From Anaerolineaceae bacterium (GTDB taxonomy: Bacteria; Chloroflexota; Anaerolineae; Anaerolineales; Villigracilaceae): a DNA stretch of 36,879 nt. Position 1 is the stretch's first letter; each line of letters begins with the position of its first letter. The position numbers were made by a program, and so were the translations under genes. Of the stretch, positions 16,238 through 23,980 are shown one piece after another. The stretch lies in contig VFKQ01000270.1 in NCBI GenBank assembly GCA_009885445.1, positions 1 to 36,879 on the forward strand. The letters are read 5' to 3'. Under the pieces are notes generated by a model. That model had not been told where the DNA came from. It was given only the letters and a program-made list of their open reading frames with translations, and searched no databases.

Positions 16238-19200
16238 TTAGGGACGCGCGGCTTGCGGCTGTGTCAACGGCACTTGCAGAAAAAAGGAACTGCCCTTGCC
16301 CAATTCACTGTCCACCCACACTTTTCCGCCATGCCGCTCAGCAATGGAGCGCACAATGGCCAGCCCCAAACCAGTGCCATGTTGTGCGCGCGCCTCGCGC
16401 TGGCTGCCGCGATAAAATTTTTCAAACAGGCGCGGCAGGTCGGCGGGCGCAATGCCAATGCCGTTGTCGCGAATCTCGAAGAGCATGTCGCTGGGCGTGG
16501 CGCGCACGGCCAGGGTTACACGTCCGCCAGCCAGAGTATATTTGATGGCATTCTCCACAAGGTTATACACGCCCTGATGCAAGAGCGCCTGATCGGCTTC
16601 AATGCTGACCGGCAGGTCGGACGCGGCCTCGGCGCTGAGCGTGATATTCTTTTGAGCCGCCTGCAATTGCAGGGCGCCGGCCACGCGCTCCACGATGTCG
16701 CGCACCGAAACATTTTCCACTTGCAGGCCCACGCCGATTTCGATGCGGCCCAGGTCGAGCAGATTATTAATCAGGCGCGACATATTCTCCACGCCCGAAA
16801 TAATTTTGCGCACATAGCCTTGTTGCTGTTCATTAATCTGTCCCACCATTTCTAGCATGGTGGCATAACCGCGCATCAAGGTCAACGGCGAGCGCAGGTC
16901 GTGACTGACCGTGGCCACAAATTCAGACTTCAGAGAGTCCAGCTCTTTGAAGTGGGTCACGTCACGAAGGACGCATACGCGCCCGACGGGTCGTCCCTCG
17001 GCCATCACGGAGGAGGCCGTAACGAGGTAGGTGCGCCCCCCGGGGAAAACGATCTCAACCGACTTGCGCTCGTCCTGCGTTTCTTTGAGCAAATCCAGCA
17101 GAGGTTGTTGTTGAATCAACTTATCCATCGGTTGACCCATGCTCTTCGCAACGTCCATGCCCACTGCTTTGCCGGCGGCCGGGTTGGCCAGCATCAAACG
17201 TCCCTGCGGGTCAAAGACCAGCACCGGGTCGGGCGTGGAGTTTAGAATCGCCTCCAGCTGTTTGCGGCTGGCCTCCACGCTCAGGAACAAATGCGCATTG
17301 ACCGTGGCCAGCGCGGCCTGCCCGGCCAGCGTGGTCACAAAACGGACCTCAGCCTCCGAGAAGGTGCGCGGTTTGTCATACGCCGCCCACATCACACCGT
17401 AATAACGATTCTCATGCCGCATCGGCACAGCCAGCAATGCGGCAGGCTGAGGCAGATTCGCGTCCAATGCAAGGGTGCGTGTGCGCGACAAATTCGAAAG
17501 CACGATGCGCTCCTGCCCCTGCGCCATTTGTAAAATCTGTTCGTCGAGATGCGAAAATTTATCGGCAGAGATGCCCAGGCTGAAACGAGACGGAAGCTCG
17601 ATTGAAGTTTTGGGCATGATGGCTGGAGAAAGCACCACGCGGACGGCGTTCGCGCCCGTGGAGAGCGCCGCCTCCAAAACGGGTTTAACCGCGTCACCCA
17701 TCTCAAGGCTGGAGGCCACACCCTGACTCACTTCGAGCAGACGATTCAACTCGTCCAGCCGACTCTTCAAGCTGGCGCGCATTTGCTCAAACGCGCGCGC
17801 CAGTTGACCAATTTCGTCCTCGGCCTCGCTGACGAGGGCATGATCCAACTTGCCCTGTGTAATCTGATTCGCGTCGCTGGCTAATTGGCGCAGTGAACTC
17901 GTCACCACGCGCAGGGCAAAACGCAACAGCACCAGCGCCACCAGCGCCAAAAGAATAATCACCGCTGAAAGCGGCAGGGCAATTTCCAGGGCCAGTTCCT
18001 GCGCGCGCCAGGCGGGCAAGGTCAGCACCACTGCCCAGTCACGTCCTTGCACAGGTTGGTAATACACAAATTGACGCGTGCCATCCAACGCAGTGTCGGT
18101 ATAAAAAGAGGCCTCCGCGCCGCGCAAACCTTCATAGGGACTGGTCATCACAATGCTGGCATTCGGGTGATAGAGAATATTGCCAGCCTCGTCGAGCAAG
18201 ATACCTGTGCCCTGTTTTTCAGTCATGCTTTGCAAACTATGAATCAAAGGCTGGGTCAGCGGATTGCTGGCAATATTCGTGCGCCCAATTAACACGCGCG
18301 AAACCTGACCAGCCGAGTCTACGACGGCGGCCAGAAAAGACAAACGCGCCGCGCCGTCTTCGGGGCGGGCCGGCGGGATGCTGTAAAACTGTACGCGCAC
18401 GCCAGAAACCGTCAGCGGGAACGCGGCTTGTTCAACAGCGAACAGCTCAAAGTCCGTGAGCGATTCGGCGGGGTAGCCACCCAGCACATTGCCGCTGAAA
18501 GCGTCCAGCAGAACGATCTGATCAAAGTATGGGTTGGCGCGCATCTGCCCGGCGAGGATATTTGCCAGGTCGGCGTCACCCGCTGTGAGCAGGCGCGGAT
18601 CGGCGGCCAGTTGACTGACGATGTTGTGTCCCGATTCAAGGAAGAAGGGCACACTCTGCGCGGCAGTCACCGCTGAGCTGGCCAGGTTTTCCTGCAACTG
18701 CGCGCGCGCCGAGCGGCCCGCCACAATCCAGTCGCCGACCAGAATGGCCGATAAAAATATCAGGATGAAAATTCCCGTGCCGTATAAAAATCGCGTCTCA
18801 AGACTTTGCTCGGTGTGCGACGGTTGATACGGCAAATTGCGCCCCCATGCCGACGGGTAAGCGGAGGCGAGCACCTGAGCCACCAACCCGCCGACGAGGA
18901 CTTCGCTGGCAAATGCCAGCGCGGCCACACCGGCGTTGCTCAGCGCATAATCGAGGCGCACCGCGGCCAGGCCCGGAAATGTGACAAAGGTGCCGACCAC
19001 GTACACAAACGTGTGTATTGGAATCAACAGCGCCGCCGCGATCAACGGCTGACGAAGCCAGCCATAGATTCCGGCGCGATTACGCTGACGAATGTTGACT
19101 GAAAAAATCGCGGCCAGCAAGGCCAGGTCGGGAATGCTGAACAGGCTGTGCGTGTCCCATGCGCCACGCAAGAGGCCAGCCAACGCGCCCAACAGCGCCG

Positions 19201-19534
19201 CCGCCAACGGCCCCAGCGGACCTGCCGCAATCATCCACGGAATCGCGGAGAGCGGCAACAACGCCGGCGGAAGCGGGTCGGCGGGCATCCCGGGCATCGG
19301 CAAAGCCGCACCAGCTGGCAGGCGCAGACCAGCAAAAAGATTGGTGATTGGAACCAGCACGAGCAGAACAAGGAAGAGCGGCCAGATACTCCCCGTAATG
19401 GCCGGGCCAACGATGCGCCAGCGATAAACGTTATAAACTGTTAAGGCAAGGAACAAGAACCACAGCACCCAGCCGACCAGCGAGGGTGCAGGCAGAGAAA
19501 AAAATCCGGCCAGCAAAGTGCTAACAAAGCTCAT
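16238..19534 (-). CDS. Large multi-domain sensor histidine kinase
   Basis: This protein of about 1098 residues starts with six or seven hydrophobic segments (about 5-235), then a transmembrane helix (about 255-275), an extracytoplasmic Cache-like region (about 280-500), a second helix (about 515-540), HAMP (about 540-595), GAF (about 605-755), PAS (about 760-870), and a HisKA/HATPase core with ATVSHDLRSPL (H878), DNGIGIAPADLPRLFEKFYRG and GTGLGLAIV boxes. I choose the ATG at 19534 rather than the TTG at 19546, because TATAAT sits directly before the TTG. No response regulator is adjacent. It precedes the K+ importer operon by 81 bp on the same strand, so a link to turgor or K+ sensing is possible. 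Confidence 0.9.
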   Translation of the reverse strand: MSFVSTLLAGFFSLPAPSLVGWVLWFLFLALTVYNVYRWRIVGPAITGSIWPLFLVLLVLVPITNLFAGLRLPAGAALPMPGMPADPLPPALLPLSAIPWMIAAGPLGPLAAALLGALAGLLRGAWDTHSLFSIPDLALLAAIFSVNIRQRNRAGIYGWLRQPLIAAALLIPIHTFVYVVGTFVTFPGLAAVRLDYALSNAGVAALAFASEVLVGGLVAQVLASAYPSAWGRNLPYQPSHTEQSLETRFLYGTGIFILIFLSAILVGDWIVAGRSARAQLQENLASSAVTAAQSVPFFLESGHNIVSQLAADPRLLTAGDADLANILAGQMRANPYFDQIVLLDAFSGNVLGGYPAESLTDFELFAVEQAAFPLTVSGVRVQFYSIPPARPEDGAARLSFLAAVVDSAGQVSRVLIGRTNIASNPLTQPLIHSLQSMTEKQGTGILLDEAGNILYHPNASIVMTSPYEGLRGAEASFYTDTALDGTRQFVYYQPVQGRDWAVVLTLPAWRAQELALEIALPLSAVIILLALVALVLLRFALRVVTSSLRQLASDANQITQGKLDHALVSEAEDEIGQLARAFEQMRASLKSRLDELNRLLEVSQGVASSLEMGDAVKPVLEAALSTGANAVRVVLSPAIMPKTSIELPSRFSLGISADKFSHLDEQILQMAQGQERIVLSNLSRTRTLALDANLPQPAALLAVPMRHENRYYGVMWAAYDKPRTFSEAEVRFVTTLAGQAALATVNAHLFLSVEASRKQLEAILNSTPDPVLVFDPQGRLMLANPAAGKAVGMDVAKSMGQPMDKLIQQQPLLDLLKETQDERKSVEIVFPGGRTYLVTASSVMAEGRPVGRVCVLRDVTHFKELDSLKSEFVATVSHDLRSPLTLMRGYATMLEMVGQINEQQQGYVRKIISGVENMSRLINNLLDLGRIEIGVGLQVENVSVRDIVERVAGALQLQAAQKNITLSAEAASDLPVSIEADQALLHQGVYNLVENAIKYTLAGGRVTLAVRATPSDMLFEIRDNGIGIAPADLPRLFEKFYRGSQREARAQHGTGLGLAIVRSIAERHGGKVWVDSELGKGSSFFLQVPLTQPQAARP

Positions 19535-19546
19535 AGTAATCGCCAA

Positions 19547-19552
19547 ATTATA
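19547..19552 (-). promoter_or_regulatory. -10 box just before the large sensor kinase
   Basis: TATAAT on the minus strand ends 12 nt before the ATG at 19534, so the mRNA would have a leader of about 5 nt or none. The -35 region falls inside the terminal repeat of the MITE inserted at 19566, and no good -35 is seen there. The MITE may therefore have replaced the original upstream promoter region. Confidence 0.45.
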
Positions 19553-19565
19553 GTCTTGAATTATG

Positions 19566-19725
19566 GTTCATTGGGAGTTGCCGTGATTCTTGATTCTGTA
19601 CACGGATGACACGGATTTCACGGACGCTTCGCGCACGGAAAGAGCAAAAAAAATCCGTGTTTTTCCGTGCCCTTCCGTATAATCCGTGTCCAAAAAATTT
19701 TAATCATGACAATTCCCAGAGAGCC
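19566..19725 (-). mobile_element. CACGGA-rich MITE-like element, copy 2, with 9-bp target duplication
   Basis: The 160-bp body matches copy 1 (12685-12826) in reverse orientation, sharing the CACGGAAAAACACGGATTTTTT core, the CTTTCCGTGCGCGAA segment and ATCCGTGTCATCCGTGTACA. Terminal repeats GTTCATTGGGAGTTGCCGTGATT-like and GGCTCTCTGGGAATTGTCATGATT-like are inverted. Perfect 9-bp direct repeats TGAATTATG flank it at 19557-19565 and 19726-19734. It codes for nothing and lies directly upstream of the large sensor kinase. Confidence 0.85.
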
Positions 19726-19781
19726 TGAATTATGTTCGCGCCCACTTAGGGGAGGTTTGCAATTTGGTTTGAATTTGGAAT

Positions 19782-19824
19782 CGGGCGGCAAGCCGCCCGC
19801 ACCCTCAGGGAGCAAGCTCCCTGA
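19782..19824. repeat. Two-hairpin REP-like element downstream of plsC
   Basis: Two perfect palindromes stand side by side: GGGCGGC-AA-GCCGCCC (19783-19798, plus one outer pair) and TCAGGGAGC-AA-GCTCCCTGA (19805-19824). The spacing and the frame GGAATC...CCA match the element at 29793-29832, so these are copies of one family. It lies 7 bp beyond the plsC stop and may end transcription, though no long T-run follows. Confidence 0.7.
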
Positions 19825-19831
19825 CGCCATA

Positions 19832-20557
19832 TCACCCCTCGCGATAAATGCCTTGATATTCGGGCGGCAGAAGATTAGCCAGCTCACGCATAATGCGCTG
19901 GGTGCCGTTTTTCAAATCTGCGCGGCGGTCATCTGTTTTTTGAATACGAAAGGGCTGGCCCACCGTCAGCGTGGCCGGGGTGCGTTTCCATTTTTTCATA
20001 TTGGGAAAGACGCGGTTATTTTCTGTGCCCGTCACTGCCACAGGAATAATCGGCACGTCCGCTTTCAGTGCCAGGAAGGCCGCGCCAGAGAGTCCGTCTT
20101 CAAGTCCCTCGTTAAGACTCTCACGTCCCTCCGGCGCAATGGACACAAAGCGACCGCGCGCCAAAGACTCGAGCGCGCAGGTGATTGCGCGGCGATCGGG
20201 GTGGCCACGATGTAAAAAAATAACGCCATACTGCTCAATTATTTTTCCCTGCCAGGGCAGATCATACAAATCGCTGGTGGCCAGCGGGTCCACGCTGAGC
20301 GTGGGCAGGTGCGAAAGAATCAGCGCAATATCCGTGTCGCCGAGATGGTTGAGCGTGATCAAGGCCGGGCCACGGCGCGGAAAATTCTCGAGGCCGCGCA
20401 CCTGTAATTTCAAACTTACACGGATTATCAGCCGAAAAACGCTCCACAATATCAAACGTGCAACGCGCCGCCAGGGCGTGTACTCGGGCAGGCGCGTTAA
20501 ATGCGGGCGCACAACTTGGGCAATGGGTTTGGGAGGCAAAGGTGAGGAGGGTTGCAT
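19832..20557 (-). CDS. plsC: 1-acyl-glycerol-3-phosphate acyltransferase (PlsC-like)
   Basis: The 241-residue product transfers an acyl chain in phospholipid synthesis at the membrane. It has the acyltransferase motifs NHLGDTD (H-x4-D, about residue 90), a glycine/arginine motif around FLHRGHPDRR, the APEGRES motif (about 145) and the later VPIIPVAVTG segment. A hydrophobic N-terminal part (about 35-55) could anchor it. There is no clear ribosome binding site. It follows cmk by 38 bp, the common cmk-plsC order. The exact acyl acceptor cannot be told. Confidence 0.88.
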   Translation of the reverse strand: MQPSSPLPPKPIAQVVRPHLTRLPEYTPWRRVARLILWSVFRLIIRVSLKLQVRGLENFPRRGPALITLNHLGDTDIALILSHLPTLSVDPLATSDLYDLPWQGKIIEQYGVIFLHRGHPDRRAITCALESLARGRFVSIAPEGRESLNEGLEDGLSGAAFLALKADVPIIPVAVTGTENNRVFPNMKKWKRTPATLTVGQPFRIQKTDDRRADLKNGTQRIMRELANLLPPEYQGIYREG

Positions 20558-20595
20558 GTTAAAAATTCATCCGCAGATTGCGCTGATTACGCTGA

Positions 20596-21273
20596 TTATT
20601 TCCCACACAATTCCATCACACGCGCAAAAACTTCATCAGCGCTCAGCGAATCAGAGTCGAGCAAAACTGCATCGTCTGCCGCGCGCAGTGGCGCAACGGC
20701 GCGAGTTGAGTCAATGTGGTCGCGTTCCTGCACCTTCGAAAGAATTTCATCGAGTTGTGTTTCACTGCCGCGCGCGCGCGTCTCGTCGAAGCGACGGCGG
20801 GCGCGCTCCTCGGCGGAGGCGTCTAAATAAATTTTCAAATCGGCTTCGGGCAGAACCACCGTGCCGATGTCGCGCCCGACCATGACCACTTTTCCGCGCT
20901 GACCAATGCGGCGCTGTTGCGCACTCAACGCGCGACGCACGCCCGCATAAGCAGAAACGGCGGAGACGTTTGCCTCTACCTCAGGCAGACGAGTCTCCCA
21001 AGTGATATCGCGCCCTTCTATTATGACGTCACACGCGCGCCCATCCGCGCGTGAGGCGGGCGCCACGTCAATGGGCGTCCCCTCCGCCAAAGCAGTGACC
21101 GCCGACTCGTCGCTGATGGCAACGCCGCGTTGCAACGCAAGCCACGTCACGGCGCGATACATCACACCGGTGTCAAAAAATAAATAGCCGAGCGAATCGG
21201 CCAGTCTACGCCCGAGCGTAGACTTTCCCGACGCGGCCGGGCCGTCTATGGCGATGGTGGAGGGAGTTGTCAT
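20596..21273 (-). CDS. cmk: Cytidylate kinase
   Basis: The 225-residue protein phosphorylates CMP and dCMP. The P-loop GPAASGKST (about 10-18) follows AIDGP, and FDTGVMYRAVTW, GRDIGTVVLPEADLKIYLDAS and the RARRRFDE lid motif are all typical of bacterial Cmk. The length matches the family. The ATG abuts a heptamer repeat array, and no Shine-Dalgarno is visible, so translation initiation may be unusual or leaderless. plsC lies 38 bp downstream. Confidence 0.95.
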   Translation of the reverse strand: MTTPSTIAIDGPAASGKSTLGRRLADSLGYLFFDTGVMYRAVTWLALQRGVAISDESAVTALAEGTPIDVAPASRADGRACDVIIEGRDITWETRLPEVEANVSAVSAYAGVRRALSAQQRRIGQRGKVVMVGRDIGTVVLPEADLKIYLDASAEERARRRFDETRARGSETQLDEILSKVQERDHIDSTRAVAPLRAADDAVLLDSDSLSADEVFARVMELCGK

Positions 21274-21380
21274 CAGTGGTCAGTTTTCAGTGATCAGTTG
21301 GGTAGTTTGATAGTTTGATAGTTTGATAGTTTGGTAGTTGGGTGAACGTGTATACGTGTCTACTTGTCTACGCATTTACC
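21273..21380. repeat. Heptamer then octamer periodic array between cmk and glycosyltransferase
   Basis: From 21273 four 7-bp units follow one another: TCAGTGG, TCAGTTT, TCAGTGA, TCAGTTG. At 21301 the period changes to 8 bp and stays in register for ten units to 21380, for example GATAGTTT three times, GGTAGTTG, TGTATACG, TGTCTACT, TGTCTACG, CATTTACC. The array starts at the cmk start codon and includes the stop codon of the gene on its other side. Confidence 0.85.
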
Positions 21381-23151
21381 TAGACTGCTGGGTACCAACA
21401 GAAAGATCGCCGCGCGCCCAGAGGACGAGGGTGTCTGTCTGGGTTGGGAGTTCATGATAGGTGAGCCATTGCAAAGTGAAGGCAGAGAATTGGTCCCACA
21501 TGGGGGCTTTGCGCCAGGCGAAATCTTGTCCGCGATAGGAGGCGGCGAGTTGTAGCGACTCTTGCGGAAGGGTGATGACCAGCGCGGGCGCAGATGACTC
21601 GTCGAGGCCGGCCACCCGCTCAACGGGGTGGAATCGAAGCGCCCAAATGAGGGCAGGAGAATCGACCCCGTAGACAATGACTTTTAAGTCGAAGGGGTCG
21701 CCCGTAGCCCATTCCGAAATATCTTTCACGGTTTGGGCGAGCAAGTCTGCCTGCGCAATGGGCGCGTCGGTCATCCACAATTCCACTGACAGCGGGTTGC
21801 GCAAACCAGTGGCGCCCCAGGCCGCGCCGAGCGTGAACGCGCCGAGGACGAGGGCCGCACCCCAGGCCAAGCCAACGCGCGCGATGCGCGGTGACCAACC
21901 ATAGGCAACAAGCGCCGCGCTGACGATGAGCAGAAAAAGCGAGCCGGCGAAAAGCCAAATGCGCAATTTGCCTTGCGCGGTGCTTAAGGGTGTGTACCAA
22001 AGCGCGTTGAAATCGAGCCAGGCGAAAAATAAAAGCAGGACGGTGAAGAAGGCCATGCCGACAGTTTCGAGCACGTCGGTGCGCGGCAATTGCAAGTGAC
22101 GTGAGAGTTCGAGGGCGGCGAGAGTTAATAAAGGAAGCACGGCCCAAATAAGATCGTCCGGCAAATGCGCGGGGTAGAGCAGTGGCACCGCGAAAGCCAC
22201 CAGGGTCCACATGCTGAGACGAATGACACGCCGCGCGGTGGTGATTGCGCCGCGCAGCATCGCCATGACGGCCAGCAAGAGGGCCAGCAATTCATAAGCC
22301 GCAAATACTGTGAACAACATGGGGACTGAAAGGAAAGGTGCGGCGGTTTGTGCTTTGAAAAATTCCGGGATGGAGCCCAGCCACGCGCCCAGCCCTTGAG
22401 GCACAATTAGAAAAAGCGTGGAGGCGAAGAGGATGGTGAGGGCGGAGGCCGTGAGCAGTGACCGGTAGTCAGTGTTCAGTGACCAGTTTTCAGTGTTCCC
22501 CAAAGGGGACGCTGTCAGTGTGTGCTGTTCAGTGTTCAGTAATTCGTCTTCAGTGTTGAGAGACTCACTCATGGATGATTCTTCAGTTTGTTTTTCGCGC
22601 GGGGTGAAGCCGAGCAAAAAGAGACGGGTCAGGAGCAGGCCGATGAGTCCCGTCCACAATGATGGGCCGGAGAGCAATGCCAGGCCGAGGAACAATCCTG
22701 CGGGGCGTTGCTGGGCGCGCATCCAAAAGGCGAGGGCCAGCAGGAAAAACGTCACCGCGAAGATGGGGCTACCCACCTGCCGCGAGAAAGCGACGAGGGC
22801 CGGGTCTATGGCGATGAAACCGGCCAATAGAATCGCGGCGCGCGGCTTGAGTTGTGCGCGGAAAAGATAAGGCACAAAGACGAGGGCCGTGCCAGCCAGC
22901 GCGGGCCAGAAGCGGGCCAGAAAGTTGGTACTGCCAAAAATGAAAAACAAAACAGCCGTGAAGTTGACGTAGGCCACTTGACTCGTCAGCGCGGGATCCG
23001 CGCCTTGCGCAATGCCCAGCGCCTGAAGCGCCAGCGCAGCTTCAGAGTCAGTTAACGCGGGCAGGCCGAGGCTGATGAAGCGCAGTCCGAGGGCGAGCAG
23101 GAGGATTAACAGGTATGCAGTTTTTTCAGAACGGGGGGAGCGGGAATCCAT
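21376..23151 (-). CDS. Polytopic membrane glycosyltransferase-like protein
   Basis: This 591-residue protein has about 11-12 transmembrane helices and resembles GT39/ArnT-type (PMT-like) glycosyltransferases. The first helix is followed by LPALTDSEAALALQ, an acidic loop in the expected position, then FLARFWPALAGTALVFVPYLF and FSRQVGSPIF. A hydrophilic stretch at about residues 190-230 (Ser/Thr/Asn/Glu-rich) is encoded by 7-bp repeats. The C-terminal domain (about 440-590) is probably outside. It may use a polyprenyl-linked sugar donor; substrate unknown. TAAAAT ends 6 nt before the ATG, so the mRNA may be leaderless. Confidence 0.72.
   Translation of the reverse strand: MDSRSPRSEKTAYLLILLLALGLRFISLGLPALTDSEAALALQALGIAQGADPALTSQVAYVNFTAVLFFIFGSTNFLARFWPALAGTALVFVPYLFRAQLKPRAAILLAGFIAIDPALVAFSRQVGSPIFAVTFFLLALAFWMRAQQRPAGLFLGLALLSGPSLWTGLIGLLLTRLFLLGFTPREKQTEESSMSESLNTEDELLNTEQHTLTASPLGNTENWSLNTDYRSLLTASALTILFASTLFLIVPQGLGAWLGSIPEFFKAQTAAPFLSVPMLFTVFAAYELLALLLAVMAMLRGAITTARRVIRLSMWTLVAFAVPLLYPAHLPDDLIWAVLPLLTLAALELSRHLQLPRTDVLETVGMAFFTVLLLFFAWLDFNALWYTPLSTAQGKLRIWLFAGSLFLLIVSAALVAYGWSPRIARVGLAWGAALVLGAFTLGAAWGATGLRNPLSVELWMTDAPIAQADLLAQTVKDISEWATGDPFDLKVIVYGVDSPALIWALRFHPVERVAGLDESSAPALVITLPQESLQLAASYRGQDFAWRKAPMWDQFSAFTLQWLTYHELPTQTDTLVLWARGDLSVGTQQSR
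22469..22556. repeat. In-gene heptamer array within the glycosyltransferase
   Basis: Units TCAGTGT (22469), TCAGTGA, CCAGTTT, TCAGTGT run in 7-bp register to 22496, then a short hairpin TCCCC-AAA-GGGGA, then TCAGTGT (22515), GTGCTGT, TCAGTGT, TCAGTAA, TTCGTCT, TCAGTGT to 22556. It is in frame and is translated as a polar loop. The units match those in intergenic arrays at 21273 and 28013. Confidence 0.8.
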
Positions 23152-23157
23152 GTGGCA

Positions 23158-23163
23158 ATTTTA
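23158..23163 (-). promoter_or_regulatory. -10 box of the glycosyltransferase, predicted leaderless
   Basis: TAAAAT on the minus strand ends 6 nt before the ATG at 23151, so transcription should start at or next to the A of the start codon. No Shine-Dalgarno is present. The -35 position falls in an octamer array and has no consensus match. Confidence 0.5.
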
Positions 23164-23172
23164 GCATGGAGG

Positions 23173-23212
23173 GAGGTATACAGGTAGACACGTAGACAGA
23201 TAAACACGTAAA
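23173..23212. repeat. Octamer array upstream of glycosyltransferase
   Basis: Five 8-bp units in register: GAGGTATA, CAGGTAGA, CACGTAGA, CAGATAAA, CACGTAAA. On the other strand they read like the TGTATACG, TGTCTACG and CATTTACC units at 21349-21380. The glycosyltransferase gene is therefore bracketed by inverted copies of the same octamer type. Confidence 0.75.
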
Positions 23213-23275
23213 TGGTACTCAAGAAAAACTTATGGAAGCATGAAAGCCATTCAAGAGAAACGCAATGTTGCCCCA

Positions 23276-23305
23276 TTGACCAATCGCGCCTTCTTCATCT
23301 AAACT
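23276..23305 (+). promoter_or_regulatory. Promoter of the SUI1-like gene, predicted leaderless
   Basis: TTGACC (23276-23281) and TAAACT (23300-23305) are separated by 18 bp. The expected start of transcription is at about 23312, the A of the in-frame ATG. No ribosome binding site exists before it. Confidence 0.65.
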
Positions 23306-23311
23306 ATGTGC

Positions 23312-23644
23312 ATGACAAACAGCAAAACGGTGTGGTCTTCCAGCCAGGGCGACTTGCGCAAAGACGGCCAGCAAAGCGTCAGCGCGGACTCGCTCCCCGC
23401 GAGTCAACAAACCGCATACCTGCACCGCGAGTCGAGCGGACGCGGCGGCAAGCCGGTGACTCTGGTGAAAAACTTGAAACTCTCGGCGGATGATCTAAAG
23501 TCTCTGGCGAAGAAACTCAAACAGGAATGCGGCACGGGCGGAACTGTCAAAAACGGCGTGATCGAAATTCAAGGGGAGCAACGCGAGAGAATCGCCGAGG
23601 TGTTGAAGGCGTTGGAATATAAGGTCAAGATTGCGGGAGGGTGA
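23312..23644 (+). CDS. yciH: SUI1/eIF1-like translation factor (YciH family)
   Basis: The 110-residue protein belongs to the SUI1 family, which includes eukaryotic eIF1 and bacterial YciH, a protein proposed to act on start-site selection. It has the N-terminal KTVWSSSQGD motif, the SGRGGKPVTLVKNL strand, the helix KSLAKKLKQECGTGG and TVKNGVIEIQGEQRERIAEVL, all typical. An alternative ATG lies 6 nt upstream at 23306, but the promoter places the transcript start at 23312. A leaderless mRNA for a start-selection factor is notable. It is unlinked to its neighbours. Confidence 0.9.
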   Translation: MTNSKTVWSSSQGDLRKDGQQSVSADSLPASQQTAYLHRESSGRGGKPVTLVKNLKLSADDLKSLAKKLKQECGTGGTVKNGVIEIQGEQRERIAEVLKALEYKVKIAGG

Positions 23645-23701
23645 GGTTGATGAGCAGGTTTGCGGGCGGGCAGATTAGTAAATAGACAGTTGATGAAAAA
23701 T

Positions 23702-23731
23702 TTCGACGCATCCAGAGACAAGCAGTATAAT
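23702..23731 (+). promoter_or_regulatory. Promoter of the RelB/RelE-like module
   Basis: TTCGAC (23702-23707) and TATAAT (23726-23731) are 18 bp apart. The leader is about 20 nt and contains AAAGGAG (23747-23753) at a good distance from the ATG at 23760. A conventional leadered gene, in contrast to several neighbours. Confidence 0.65.
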
Positions 23732-23759
23732 ATTGCAAGATTGTAGAAAGGAGATTGAC

Positions 23760-23978
23760 ATGACTCTCAAAGTTTCTCAAATTACTGTGGATGAATTAAA
23801 AGAGCTGATTGGTGCGGCCGTGGAGCAAAAACTGGTTGAACTATTTGGCGACCCGGACGATGGGCTGGTGATGAACGACGCCTTGCATCAGCGCTTTTTG
23901 CAACAGAAGAAAGAAGTCGGCGAAGGCGAGCGTGGCGAGTTGTTGGATGATGTGATTGCACGGCTCGGCCTGACCTAA
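23760..23978 (+). CDS. Antitoxin-like protein of a RelE/ParE-type module
   Basis: The 72-residue acidic protein starts at the ATG with AAAGGAG 6 nt upstream; a longer frame from 23733 lacks such support. It has an N-terminal helix (TVDELKELIGAAVEQKLVEL), a short GDPDDGLVMND stretch and a C-terminal helix rich in Glu. No clear DNA-binding fold is visible. It lies 2 nt before a RelE-like toxin, which makes it the probable cognate antitoxin. I do not recognise its family more closely. Confidence 0.8.
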   Translation: MTLKVSQITVDELKELIGAAVEQKLVELFGDPDDGLVMNDALHQRFLQQKKEVGEGERGELLDDVIARLGLT

Positions 23979-23980
23979 AA

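Noticed and set aside
21301..21380. Possible CRISPR array
   Set aside because: Units are 8 bp in direct contact, with no 25-40 bp repeats or spacers and no cas genes.
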